This document shows positions 8,997 to 17,008 of a stretch of 64,000 nt of DNA, piece after piece. Each line of letters starts with the position of its first letter. Within the stretch, counting starts at the first letter, position 1. The position numbers and the translations under genes were made by a program. The stretch is from Brevibacterium atlanticum (lineage in GTDB: Bacteria > Actinomycetota > Actinomycetes > Actinomycetales > Brevibacteriaceae): NCBI RefSeq assembly GCF_011617245.1, contig NZ_CP050152.1, positions 744,001 to 808,000 on the forward strand, given 5' to 3'. Under the pieces are notes generated by a model. That model saw only the letters and a list, made by a program, of their open reading frames with translations, did no database searches and had not been told where the DNA came from.

Positions 8997-10625
8997 GTGA
9001 AGTTCGGGTGGAGGGTTCTGGGTGGCGCGGCGGCGCTCGCCTTCGTTCTGTCGGGCTGCTCACTGTTCGATCCGGAAGGGTCCTCTTCGTCGAGTCAGTC
9101 GCCTGAGCCGAGTCCGACCCCGACCGAATTCGAGCAGTCGTTCGCCGGTTCCGTTTCCGGCGAGGACGCCACTGTCACTGTTGATTCCAAGCGGACCGGC
9201 GCTGCTTTTGCCGCCGACAATATCGGGGTCTCCTTCGAAGCCACCGACCTGGCCGATCCACGACTCGATCCGGCGAAGTCCAACCTCGACGAGGAGCTGA
9301 AGTCACTCGGGTCACCGGCGCTGCGATTCGGCGGCAATGCTCTCGACCGTCGGACGTTCTGGACGTCGAAGGGAGAGAAGCCCGCACACGACGAAGAGAC
9401 CACGGTGACCCCTGATGATCTCAAGCGGCTGAAGAAGCTCGTCGATGCCACCGGTTCGACGGTCACCATCGGCATCCCTCTGGGGAATTTTGATCCTGGT
9501 CGCGGAGCGGACATGGCCGCGCACGCGGTCGACATCCTCGGCGATTCCCTCGTGGGTTTGGCGATCGGCAACGAACCGAACGGGTACACCATCGACGATG
9601 TGCCAGGCGGTGCGGTGCGTGGCAAGGGGTGGAACGAGAAGAAGTACGTGGGTCAGCTCGAGGCGTATGTCAAGGCGATCCACGCGAAACGCCCCGATGC
9701 GCCGATCATCGGCCCCGATGTCTACGACGGGGCGTGGATGACGGCCTTCGCGGACTCGGACGTGAAGAAGAAGACGGCGCTGTCCCAGCACTGGTACCAG
9801 CTCTACGAATGCGACTCCACGAAGGTGCCCGGTCGCGGACCGCAGGCCGCGAACCTCATCGACCCGTTGGCGAAGGAAGCGGCGAAGAAGAACCTCGGGA
9901 TTGGGAAGTCCAAAGCTGACGCGGCTGATCTGCCGCTGTGGCTCGAGGAGACAGGGCCGACGAGCTGCCCGGGCACGAACGACACGTCACTGACGAATGC
10001 CTCGGCGCTGTGGGCGGCCGACTACACGCTCTATGCGGCGACCCTCGGGGTAGAGCGGATGGCGATGCATTCGATGCTCGGGGCCTGCAACGGCGGAGCC
10101 CCGATGTCGCTCATCTGCGATCCGGCCGATCATGGGGACCGGTCGAACTCATTTCAGGCGCGGCCGAATATGCTCGGGCTGCGGCTGCTCGCGCCGAGCG
10201 TCGGCGGGGAGTTCACTTCGACCTCGGCTAAGGGCGGGGGGAATATGAGCGCTTATACCGTGGTCAAGAACGACGGGCGCACGCTGGTGACGACGGTGAT
10301 CAATGCCAACGATGCTGCCGACGTCGGTGGGAATCCGGTGACTCTGTCGATGCCGTCAGGATTTGCTGTCGATTCCGCGTCGCAGGTGTATGGGGAATCG
10401 AATGAGGTCAAGAGCGCGACGCAGGTGGTGCCGGCGAACCCGCTGCCTGATGATGTTCCGTTCAGTGGGGATGGGGCTTCGGGGTCGGAGTCGGCCGGGG
10501 CATCTGCGGGTTCGAGCTCATCGGCATCGCCGAGCGATGGGGTTGGAGGCGTCGCTGAGGACGGAACGCTTCGGATGGACCTAGCGGGGAGCTCGGTGAC
10601 GGTATTTGTGATGTCGAAGGGGTGA
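8997..10625 (+). CDS. Secreted lipoprotein, clan GH-A glycoside hydrolase (GH79-like)
   Basis: 542 residues from GTG 8997, giving a lipoprotein signal with lipobox LSGC (Cys21). A Ser/Pro linker follows, then a TIM-barrel-like domain. Glu193 in AIGNEPNGY is the expected acid/base and Glu317 in LWLEETGPTSC the expected nucleophile, the two-glutamate pattern of clan GH-A. The C-terminal part (about residues 385-542) looks like the beta-sandwich found in GH79 and related beta-glucuronidases, and contains a Ser/Ala-rich stretch. It starts 83 nt after the bicupin gene on the same strand, so it could remove a sugar from a glycosylated substrate outside the cell. Family number is uncertain. Confidence 0.68.
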   Translation: MKFGWRVLGGAAALAFVLSGCSLFDPEGSSSSSQSPEPSPTPTEFEQSFAGSVSGEDATVTVDSKRTGAAFAADNIGVSFEATDLADPRLDPAKSNLDEELKSLGSPALRFGGNALDRRTFWTSKGEKPAHDEETTVTPDDLKRLKKLVDATGSTVTIGIPLGNFDPGRGADMAAHAVDILGDSLVGLAIGNEPNGYTIDDVPGGAVRGKGWNEKKYVGQLEAYVKAIHAKRPDAPIIGPDVYDGAWMTAFADSDVKKKTALSQHWYQLYECDSTKVPGRGPQAANLIDPLAKEAAKKNLGIGKSKADAADLPLWLEETGPTSCPGTNDTSLTNASALWAADYTLYAATLGVERMAMHSMLGACNGGAPMSLICDPADHGDRSNSFQARPNMLGLRLLAPSVGGEFTSTSAKGGGNMSAYTVVKNDGRTLVTTVINANDAADVGGNPVTLSMPSGFAVDSASQVYGESNEVKSATQVVPANPLPDDVPFSGDGASGSESAGASAGSSSSASPSDGVGGVAEDGTLRMDLAGSSVTVFVMSKG

Positions 10626-10680
10626 GGTGCTGGTAACGGGCGGTATTCTCCCGACGAATGTCACTCTAGTGTTGCTTTGA

Positions 10681-10693
10681 GTTACGGCGTAAC
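10681..10693. promoter_or_regulatory. Operator candidate of the RES toxin-antitoxin operon
   Basis: GTTACG-G-CGTAAC is a perfect 6-bp inverted repeat centred 16 bp before the antitoxin ATG at 10703. Toxin-antitoxin operons of this class are normally autorepressed by the antitoxin or complex at a promoter-proximal palindrome. The function is inferred. Confidence 0.5.
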
Positions 10694-10702
10694 ATTGTGT
10701 GT

Positions 10703-11296
10703 ATGAGCACTGAGGCATTTGACCACACGGCACGTCTCGAGTCCGCCCTGAGCCGCCGGGGCAACCCGCTGAGTGTCGATGCCTTCATGGATATCCTCCG
10801 AGAGATGACCGACCCAGCCTCGGAGCCTCTGTCCACGGGTGAACGGTCCTTCTTGCTCGAAGCCACTGATCTCACAGAAGAGGATCTGACCCCGCAGGCT
10901 CATGAATCCGCACGGGTCCAGATCGCTGGGGACCGAGCACTCGCAGAACAGAAGGCACAGGGCTCTGCCCTGACCACTGCTGAGGTATCCGAGCTCCTGG
11001 GACGGCACGGCGCGAGTATTCGTCGCTCGAAATTGGCTGGAGACCTCTACGCCCTGCCGACCAGCAGTGGACGCACCACTCTGTTTCCAGCCTGGCAGTT
11101 CGATGGCCAGCAGGTGGTTCCGGGGCTGCGGGCAATCATCCCGAACTTCCCGCAATACGTACACCCCCTGACGATTCAGCAATTCATGACAGAGGGGAAC
11201 GAAGAGCTCGACGGCAGGTCGCCAGTTGAGTGGCTGAGCGCAGGCGGCGCCGTTGAAGCTGTGTCCACGCTGGTTGCTGAGCTGGAGTACGAGTGA
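10703..11296 (+). CDS. MbcA/ParS-like antitoxin of a RES-type toxin
   Basis: 197 residues from ATG 10703 (a GTG at 10697 is also possible). The N-terminal half is acidic and helical. A small DNA-binding-like segment (LTTAEVSELLGRHGASIRRSK) follows near residues 93-115. The C-terminal part, PAWQFDGQQVVPGLRAII then a NEELDGRSPVEWLSAGG segment, has the layout of the toxin-binding domain of RES-associated antitoxins (W-Q-F, VLPGL, L-G-x-P-x-x-L). It overlaps the next gene by 4 nt (GTGA), as expected for coupled antitoxin and toxin. Antitoxin is listed first with its own palindromic operator. Confidence 0.78.
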   Translation: MSTEAFDHTARLESALSRRGNPLSVDAFMDILREMTDPASEPLSTGERSFLLEATDLTEEDLTPQAHESARVQIAGDRALAEQKAQGSALTTAEVSELLGRHGASIRRSKLAGDLYALPTSSGRTTLFPAWQFDGQQVVPGLRAIIPNFPQYVHPLTIQQFMTEGNEELDGRSPVEWLSAGGAVEAVSTLVAELEYE

Positions 11297-11937
11297 GCCC
11301 CACTCGACCGAAGAACCCACACGCACCTTCGGTTCCACTGTCGCTTCCTTCAGGAACCGTCTACCAGTACACCGGTGCCTTGTGGCGAATTCATACGACG
11401 TCGGGCTCGCATCCGGCGGCGTGGAACGATCTTCGCTGGACGGGACCGATCCGCAGCCAGCGGTGGGATCCGCACAATGGCCCACTGGGTTCACCCTCGA
11501 CAGCCGGAGTGTCCTACGCGGCATCCAGCTACGTCACCTGTTTCGCCGAGGTGTTCCAGGACAGTCGGTCGATCACTCTCACCTCGAACAGGGCACTATC
11601 GGGATGGGTCCCAAGCCGACCGCTCGAGCTGCTGAATCTGACCGGTGGCGAAGGATCCGGGGATTGGGCGATACGCCATGGTGCCTCAGCCTCGCTTCCG
11701 CAGGCACCCAAGAGTACATGCCGAGCGTGGGCTGCGGCGATCCATGATCAGCTAGGTGATCGGATCGACGGTCTCTCGGTTCCTTCTGCTGTCTTGGGCG
11801 ACCCTGCGGTGGTGCTGTTCACCCGGGCTGTCTCCGCATTTCCGGCAACGCCGAGTTTTTCCCGCACACTCGAGCACGACGATGTTCGCGTCATGGCTGT
11901 GAAAGTCCGAAATCGGTTGGGCTGGCCCATTCGGTGA
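11293..11937 (+). CDS. RES-domain NAD+-degrading toxin
   Basis: 214 residues from GTG 11293. It has the RES landmarks: an N-terminal LWRIHTT arginine, RWDPH, then GVSYAASSYVTCFAEVFQD, matching the G-x-x-Y-x-A and conserved Glu segment of RES toxins. Characterised members such as MbcT cleave or phosphorolyse NAD+ and arrest growth until bound by the antitoxin. Coupling to an MbcA-like gene strongly supports this. The central Arg, Tyr and Glu are present, so the toxin looks intact. Confidence 0.78.
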   Translation: MSPTRPKNPHAPSVPLSLPSGTVYQYTGALWRIHTTSGSHPAAWNDLRWTGPIRSQRWDPHNGPLGSPSTAGVSYAASSYVTCFAEVFQDSRSITLTSNRALSGWVPSRPLELLNLTGGEGSGDWAIRHGASASLPQAPKSTCRAWAAAIHDQLGDRIDGLSVPSAVLGDPAVVLFTRAVSAFPATPSFSRTLEHDDVRVMAVKVRNRLGWPIR

Positions 11938-11948
11938 CCGTATGCCAA

Positions 11949-11981
11949 CAAGTGACATCCCAAGAGAAGGGATTTCACTTG
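11949..11981 (+). terminator. Hairpin after the RES toxin
   Basis: CAAGTGACATCCC, a 7-nt loop and GGGATTTCACTTG form a 13-bp stem with one mismatch, 11 nt after the toxin stop. There is no T-run, so it may act as a weak terminator or as an RNA 3' end stabiliser. Confidence 0.45.
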
Positions 11982-12134
11982 TGGGCCTCTGAAACCGATC
12001 CTCGACGACCAGGAAACGCGCGATGTCAGGGTCGAGCCGCCTCGGCGAGGGGAGACGAAACACCACGGGTGCCGGCATCCTCACGATGAGGACGACGGCA
12101 CCCGCGGTGGTTGTGGTGCGGAAGCGACCGGAGG

Positions 12135-13481
12135 TCAGTTCGCGGTGACCTTCTCCTTCTCGCCGCCTTCCGACGCGTTCGTCGACGCACCGTGAACGTC
12201 AGGCTGGAGCGAGAGCTCATCGAACGGGCTCTGACCCGACAGCGTGGCGCGAGCCTGATCGAGGTCGATCTCGTTCGTCCACTTGCCGATGAGCAGGGTG
12301 GCCACGGCGTTGCCGGTGAAGTTCGTCAGCGCACGGGCCTCGGACATGAACTTGTCGATGCCGACGATGACGCCCATGCCGTCGAGCAGCTCGGGGCGGT
12401 GCGACTGCAGACCAGCAGCCAGGGTGGCCAGGCCCGCACCGGTGACTCCCGCCGCACCCTTCGACGCGATGATCATGAACACCAGCAGCGAGATCTGCTC
12501 GGGAATCGACATCGGCATGCCCATCGCCGAGGACACGAACAGCGAGGCCATGGTCAGGTAGATCGCGGTGCCGTCGAGGTTGAACGAGTAGCCGGTGGGC
12601 ACCGTGATGCCCACGACCGGCTTCGAGACACCCGCATGCTCCATCTTCGCGATCAGTCGCGGCAGAGCCGACTCGGACGACGAGGTGGAGAAGATGAGCA
12701 GGAACTCACGTGCCAGGTACTTCAGCAGCAGGAAGATGTTCAGCCCGGTGACGATCTTGAGCAGACCGCCGAGGACGATGACGATGAACAGCGCACAGGT
12801 GAGGTAGAAGGCGCCCATGAGGGTCGCCATCGCACCGATAGCGGCCCAGCCGGTCTTGCCGACGACCGCGGCGATCGCACCGAAGGCACCGACGGGAGCG
12901 GCCCACATGATCATCATCATGAGCTTGAAGACCACGGCCTGGATGTGCTTGATGCCGGTGAGGACAGGCTCGCCGGCCTTGCCCATCGACTGCAGCGCGA
13001 AGCCGACGAGGAGTGCGAGCACAAGCGTCGGCAGGACCGGGATGTCGCCGGGGATGAGGCTCATGAGGAACGCGACCATGCCGCCTTCGTCATCTCCGCC
13101 GCCGGACTCCTCGTACGGGGTCAGGTGCAGGCCATCACCCGGGTGGATGAAGTTGCCGACAACGAGGCCGATGACCAGGGCGAACGTCGCCATGATGAGG
13201 AAGTAGATGAGCGCCAGGCCGCCGACCTTGCCGACGGTGGCCGCACGGGCGACGGAGCCGACGCCGAGGACGATCGTGCAGAAGATCACCGGGGCGATGA
13301 TCATCTTGATCAGGGCCACGAAGGCCGTGCCCAGCGGTTCGAGAGCGATGCCCGCATCAGGGGCGAGCAGACCGATCGCGGCACCGGCGAACACGGCGAC
13401 GATGACCATGATGTAGAGCCAGTGAGTGCGGTCTTTCTTGCGCGGTGTGGTGGTGTTTTCGTTCGGTGGCGACGTTGCCAT
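12135..13481 (-). CDS. dctA: DctA-type dicarboxylate/amino acid:cation symporter
   Basis: 448 residues from ATG 13481, chosen because an AAGGAGGAGAG site precedes it; a frame extension to 13625 lacks one. The family (SLC1/DAACS) is clear: the serine-rich re-entrant loop STSSSESALPRL, the helix 7 motif VPTGYSFNLDGTAIYL, the second hairpin AAGVTGAG, and helix 8 NFTGNAVATL. Such carriers take up succinate, fumarate and malate, or glutamate/aspartate, with Na+ or H+. It is divergent from a CitA/CitB-type two-component system, the usual regulators of C4-dicarboxylate or citrate carriers, which favours a dicarboxylate substrate. Confidence 0.9.
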   Translation of the reverse strand: MATSPPNENTTTPRKKDRTHWLYIMVIVAVFAGAAIGLLAPDAGIALEPLGTAFVALIKMIIAPVIFCTIVLGVGSVARAATVGKVGGLALIYFLIMATFALVIGLVVGNFIHPGDGLHLTPYEESGGGDDEGGMVAFLMSLIPGDIPVLPTLVLALLVGFALQSMGKAGEPVLTGIKHIQAVVFKLMMMIMWAAPVGAFGAIAAVVGKTGWAAIGAMATLMGAFYLTCALFIVIVLGGLLKIVTGLNIFLLLKYLAREFLLIFSTSSSESALPRLIAKMEHAGVSKPVVGITVPTGYSFNLDGTAIYLTMASLFVSSAMGMPMSIPEQISLLVFMIIASKGAAGVTGAGLATLAAGLQSHRPELLDGMGVIVGIDKFMSEARALTNFTGNAVATLLIGKWTNEIDLDQARATLSGQSPFDELSLQPDVHGASTNASEGGEKEKVTAN

Positions 13482-13683
13482 CTCTCCTCCTTGAGTGGGT
13501 TCTTTCCGCTCCTGGGCTCCTGCGGTGGATCCCGATCGCGCGCGACGACTGGCCGCGGTGGTGATGTACCCGACTACTCTGGCAGGAAATGTGATTGCTG
13601 TCTCGGTTGCGTTCATAGTGTTCACAGACGCCGTTCACGACTAATGTGGAGGTGACAGGACACACCGAAGAAGGAGCACTCTC

Positions 13684-14091
13684 GTGAAGATCAGCACCGC
13701 ACTCCTGCGCGCAGTTCCCGGCGCCTTCATCCTCAACTCGGGCATCGGCAAGCTCGGCATCGACGAAGACGCCGCCGCCGGCCTCCAGCAGATGGCCGCC
13801 AACGGTGTGCCCGTGGTCGAGAACCTCACCGCCGCCCAGTTCGGGAAGTTCCTCTCCTATGGTGAGATCGCCGTCGGCTCCGCCCTGCTCCTGCCGTTCG
13901 TGCCGACCCGCATCGCCGGTGCCGCGCTGACGACGTTCGCCGCGGGCCTCGTCGCGAACTACTTCGCCATCGACTCGATGACCAAGGACGACGGCATCCG
14001 CCCCTCCGAGGACGGCACCGCGGTCGCCAAGGACACATGGTTGGCCGCGATCGGCCTCGCTCTTCTGATTTCGGGCAGCGGCAAGAAGTGA
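13684..14091 (+). CDS. DoxX-like small membrane protein
   Basis: 135 residues from a GTG start. Four hydrophobic segments, with an N-terminal AVPGAFILNSGIGKLG and a later GEIAVGSALLL, resemble DoxX/DoxD-type membrane proteins, whose roles are mostly redox-related or unknown. The stop overlaps the sensor kinase start (GTGA), so it is translationally coupled to the two-component system. It could serve as an accessory membrane component, but no direct evidence shows this. Confidence 0.7.
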   Translation: MKISTALLRAVPGAFILNSGIGKLGIDEDAAAGLQQMAANGVPVVENLTAAQFGKFLSYGEIAVGSALLLPFVPTRIAGAALTTFAAGLVANYFAIDSMTKDDGIRPSEDGTAVAKDTWLAAIGLALLISGSGKK

Positions 14092-15767
14092 CGACGACCC
14101 CGGCCCCACCTCGGCGGGGTCGGGATCGCTTCCGCCCCCGAGGCGGCCCGCTCGCCCGCAGGCTCTTCCTCGTCCAGCTCGTCCTCATCGTCATCGTCTG
14201 CACCGCCCTGTCGGTGACCAGCTACGTGACGACGCTGAACAACATCCGCCACGCCACGGGCGAACGGGTGCTCTCCATCGCCGAGACCCTCGCCCACGAT
14301 CCCTACGTCACCGAGGCGGTGACCGGGGACGATCCCACGGCGCAGCTCCAGCCCTACGCGCTGAGCGTGATCCGGACCGCCGACATCGACTTCATCACGA
14401 TCATGGACCGCGACGGCACACGCTACACCCATCCGGATCCGGATCAGCTGGGCGGGACGTACCTCGGCAGCACCGCGAAGGCCCTCACCGGTGAGTCCGA
14501 GACCGAAGAATATGTCGGCACACTCGGGCCGTCCGTACGCGCGATCGTGCCGATCGAAGACGCCGACGGCGAGGTCACCGCGATGGTCGCCGTCGGCGTG
14601 ACGCTCGAGACCCTGTCGGTGGCACAGGCGGCGTCGCTGCCGCAGATCATCATGGTCGCGCTCGCGGCGCTCGCCCTCGGCGGGCTCGGCTCCTGGCTGT
14701 TGGCTCGGTATCTGCGGCGGGTCACGCTCGGCTACGGACCCGAAGAGCTCAAGCGTCTCTTCGCGTTCTACGATTCGGCCCTGCATTCCCTGCGCGAGGG
14801 GCTCATCCTCGTCGATGACTCCGGCCGGCTCGTCCTCTACAACGACGAGGCCGCAGCCCTGCTCGGTCTGCCCCCATCCGATGAGTCGACCCCCATCACC
14901 CTCGCCGAGGTGGCCCTCCCCGAATCCGTGCGTGACCTTCTCACCTCCGGCCGGGTCGCCGTCGACGAAATCCACCTCACCGATGATCGTGTGCTCGTCA
15001 TCAGCCAGAAGCAGGCGAGCCAGCCGCGCGGGAATGACGAGTCAGGCAAACGTCCTGATGGGGGAACGGTCGCGACCCTGCGGGATCGCACCGACATTCA
15101 GGAACTCACGGGGGAGCTGGCGACGATGACGACCCTGTCCGAGGCGCTGCGGGCGCAGACCCACGAACACGCGAACCGGCTGCACACGGTCTCGACGCTC
15201 ATCGAGCTCGGGCGCAGTCAGGAGGCGCTCGACTTCGCGGTCAGGGACAAGCAGGAGGCGCAGCGGCTGACCGATTCCTTCGTCGGTTCGCTCGACGAAC
15301 CGTTCATCACGGCGCTGATGATCGGCAAGTCCGCGCAGGCGCACGAGCGCGGGATCGAACTCGAGGTCACGGCGACCGGAGAGCTGCCGCCGGAGAGCCT
15401 TGATGCCAAGGACCTCGTCACCGTGGCCGGGAACCTCATCGACAATGCCCTCGATGCTGCCGCCGATTCGGCCGAGAAGCATGTGTGGGCGGACTTCGTC
15501 GCCGCGGATTCGGAGCTCATCATCACGATCGCCGATTCCGGGCCGGGGGTCGACGTCGATGAGATCGACGCGCTCTTCCACCTCGGCGCTTCTGCGAAAT
15601 CGGATGTCGAGGGTCCGGGCGGACGCGGATTCGGACTGGTGCTGGTCAGGCAGGCGGTGCGCCGCCTCGGCGGGGATATCGAGGTCGAATCCGACGGTGG
15701 GGCGATCTTCACGGTGACCCTGCCGCTGGGCGATACGATCTCTGGAGGAGGTGAGGGACGTGAGTGA
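14088..15767 (+). CDS. CitA/DcuS-family sensor histidine kinase
   Basis: 559 residues from GTG 14088. Helix 1 (about residues 25-48), an extracytoplasmic PDC/PAS sensor (about 50-190, with the IMDRDGTRYTHPDP segment typical of CitA/DcuS carboxylate sensors), helix 2 near residue 195-220, a cytoplasmic PAS (FYDSALHSLREGLILVDDSG), then the phospho-acceptor THEHANRLHTVSTLIELG and a HATPase domain with N-box NLIDNALDAA and GRGFGLVLV. It probably senses external di- or tricarboxylates and controls the divergent dctA. The response regulator gene overlaps its end by 8 nt. Confidence 0.9.
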   Translation: MTTTPAPPRRGRDRFRPRGGPLARRLFLVQLVLIVIVCTALSVTSYVTTLNNIRHATGERVLSIAETLAHDPYVTEAVTGDDPTAQLQPYALSVIRTADIDFITIMDRDGTRYTHPDPDQLGGTYLGSTAKALTGESETEEYVGTLGPSVRAIVPIEDADGEVTAMVAVGVTLETLSVAQAASLPQIIMVALAALALGGLGSWLLARYLRRVTLGYGPEELKRLFAFYDSALHSLREGLILVDDSGRLVLYNDEAAALLGLPPSDESTPITLAEVALPESVRDLLTSGRVAVDEIHLTDDRVLVISQKQASQPRGNDESGKRPDGGTVATLRDRTDIQELTGELATMTTLSEALRAQTHEHANRLHTVSTLIELGRSQEALDFAVRDKQEAQRLTDSFVGSLDEPFITALMIGKSAQAHERGIELEVTATGELPPESLDAKDLVTVAGNLIDNALDAAADSAEKHVWADFVAADSELIITIADSGPGVDVDEIDALFHLGASAKSDVEGPGGRGFGLVLVRQAVRRLGGDIEVESDGGAIFTVTLPLGDTISGGGEGRE

Positions 15768-16509
15768 TGATGCCGCAGTCAGCGATGATGCCGCGCTGCG
15801 TGTGCTCATCGTCGAGGACGACCCGATGACCGCGCAGGCGCATGCGGACTTCGTCGAACGGGTGCCCGGGTTCGAGGTGGCTGGGATCTGCCTGAGCGGG
15901 CACGACGCGATCGAACGGTTCGACGAACTCGACGCTGCGGGTACGCCTGTCGACATCGTTCTGCTCGATATGAACCTCACTGATTCGCACGGGCTCGAGG
16001 TCGCCGGGCGGTTGAATTCGCGCGGGAAGGACGTCGACATCATCGCGATCACCGCGGTGCGGCACCTGCAGGTGATCCGGTCGGCGATCTCGACGGGGAT
16101 CACGCAGTACCTCATCAAGCCGTTCACCTTCGCGATGTTCCGGGAGAAGTTGGAGAATCAGCGGGAGTTCCGGCGCGGACTCACCGGATCCGGGTTGCTG
16201 GCGACGCAGGCGTCGGTGGACAATGCGCTCTCCGCACTGCGGTCGGTGTCATCGACCCGGTTGCCGAAGGGACTCATCGCCGAGACCCTGACTGCGGTGG
16301 CTGATGTAGTGCGCGAGACGGGGCCGACAGGCGCAGGTGGGTCGGCGGCTGGGTCGGGGGTGTCTGCCACCGAGGTGGGGGCGCGCTTGGATCTCTCCCG
16401 CGTGACAGTGCGCCGCTATCTCGAGCACCTGGTGGCGACGAAGCAGGCAGTCAAGCAACCCAGGCACGGAACCCCGGGCCGACCGGAGTACGAATACCGC
16501 TGGGTGTGA
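15760..16509 (+). CDS. CitB/DcuR-family response regulator
   Basis: 249 residues from GTG 15760, which sits 8 nt after GGAGGAGG; an upstream GTG at 15751 abuts that site and cannot use it. The receiver domain shows the acidic pair VEDDP, the phospho-acceptor Asp in IVLLDMNL, Thr in AITAVRH, and Lys in YLIKPF. The C-terminal helix-turn-helix (SATEVGARLDLSRVTVRRYL) is of the CitB/DcuR type. Overlap with the kinase gene shows they are a pair. Expected target: the dctA promoter. Confidence 0.9.
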   Translation: MSDDAAVSDDAALRVLIVEDDPMTAQAHADFVERVPGFEVAGICLSGHDAIERFDELDAAGTPVDIVLLDMNLTDSHGLEVAGRLNSRGKDVDIIAITAVRHLQVIRSAISTGITQYLIKPFTFAMFREKLENQREFRRGLTGSGLLATQASVDNALSALRSVSSTRLPKGLIAETLTAVADVVRETGPTGAGGSAAGSGVSATEVGARLDLSRVTVRRYLEHLVATKQAVKQPRHGTPGRPEYEYRWV

Positions 16510-17008
16510 GCCCACAGCGTATGTTCAACACCGCCGGACGAAGGCTGAGCCGTTGATGAGCTCGCTGGCCGAGGGACCTCAGCGCTGGGCGAACCTCGCG
16601 GAGCAAGGCGGAGCTGACGGATCACCGAGGTGTTGACAGGAATCGTTGAATTTCCACGAGAAAGTCACGAAGCGTAATATTACATTTTTGTTACTAGTGG
16701 CCTTGTCGTGAAATTTCAGTGAACACGCGAGCGCTGATCCGCGAGTCACTCGTCTTCCCTTTGATGAGCTCCATGTAGGCGCAGATCAGGGGCGTGAGTT
16801 GGTGAACGTCGCTCCGACATCAAGCATCTGGCCCTGTGGGATCTGTCCGCATTGTGAACTTATCAATTTTGAAATATAACGGAACCATAACGTTGCCAAT
16901 GACGTAATGATTACTCATCAATGATTCCGTAATGTTGTCTGCGATCTGCCAGGAAACTGCATGTTTCCGTCCAGACTGCTGTCTGCGACTGATCAAGAAG
17001 ATATACCG
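16510..17008. other. AT-rich intergenic region upstream of the first surface protein
   Basis: About 500 bp with no convincing gene. It is much more AT-rich than its surroundings, especially 16660-16700 and 16855-16945, and has several GTAATG/ATTAC-like words near 16900-16935. It likely holds the promoter of the surface-protein gene. On the minus strand, 16694-16816 stays open with GC-rich third positions for about 40 codons with no plausible start, which may be a decayed gene fragment. Confidence 0.4.

Noticed and set aside
12111..13655. 514-codon open frame on the + strand opposite the DctA-type gene
   Set aside because: The sequence is Asp/Arg/Gly-rich with no recognisable fold, and the minus strand clearly encodes a transporter.
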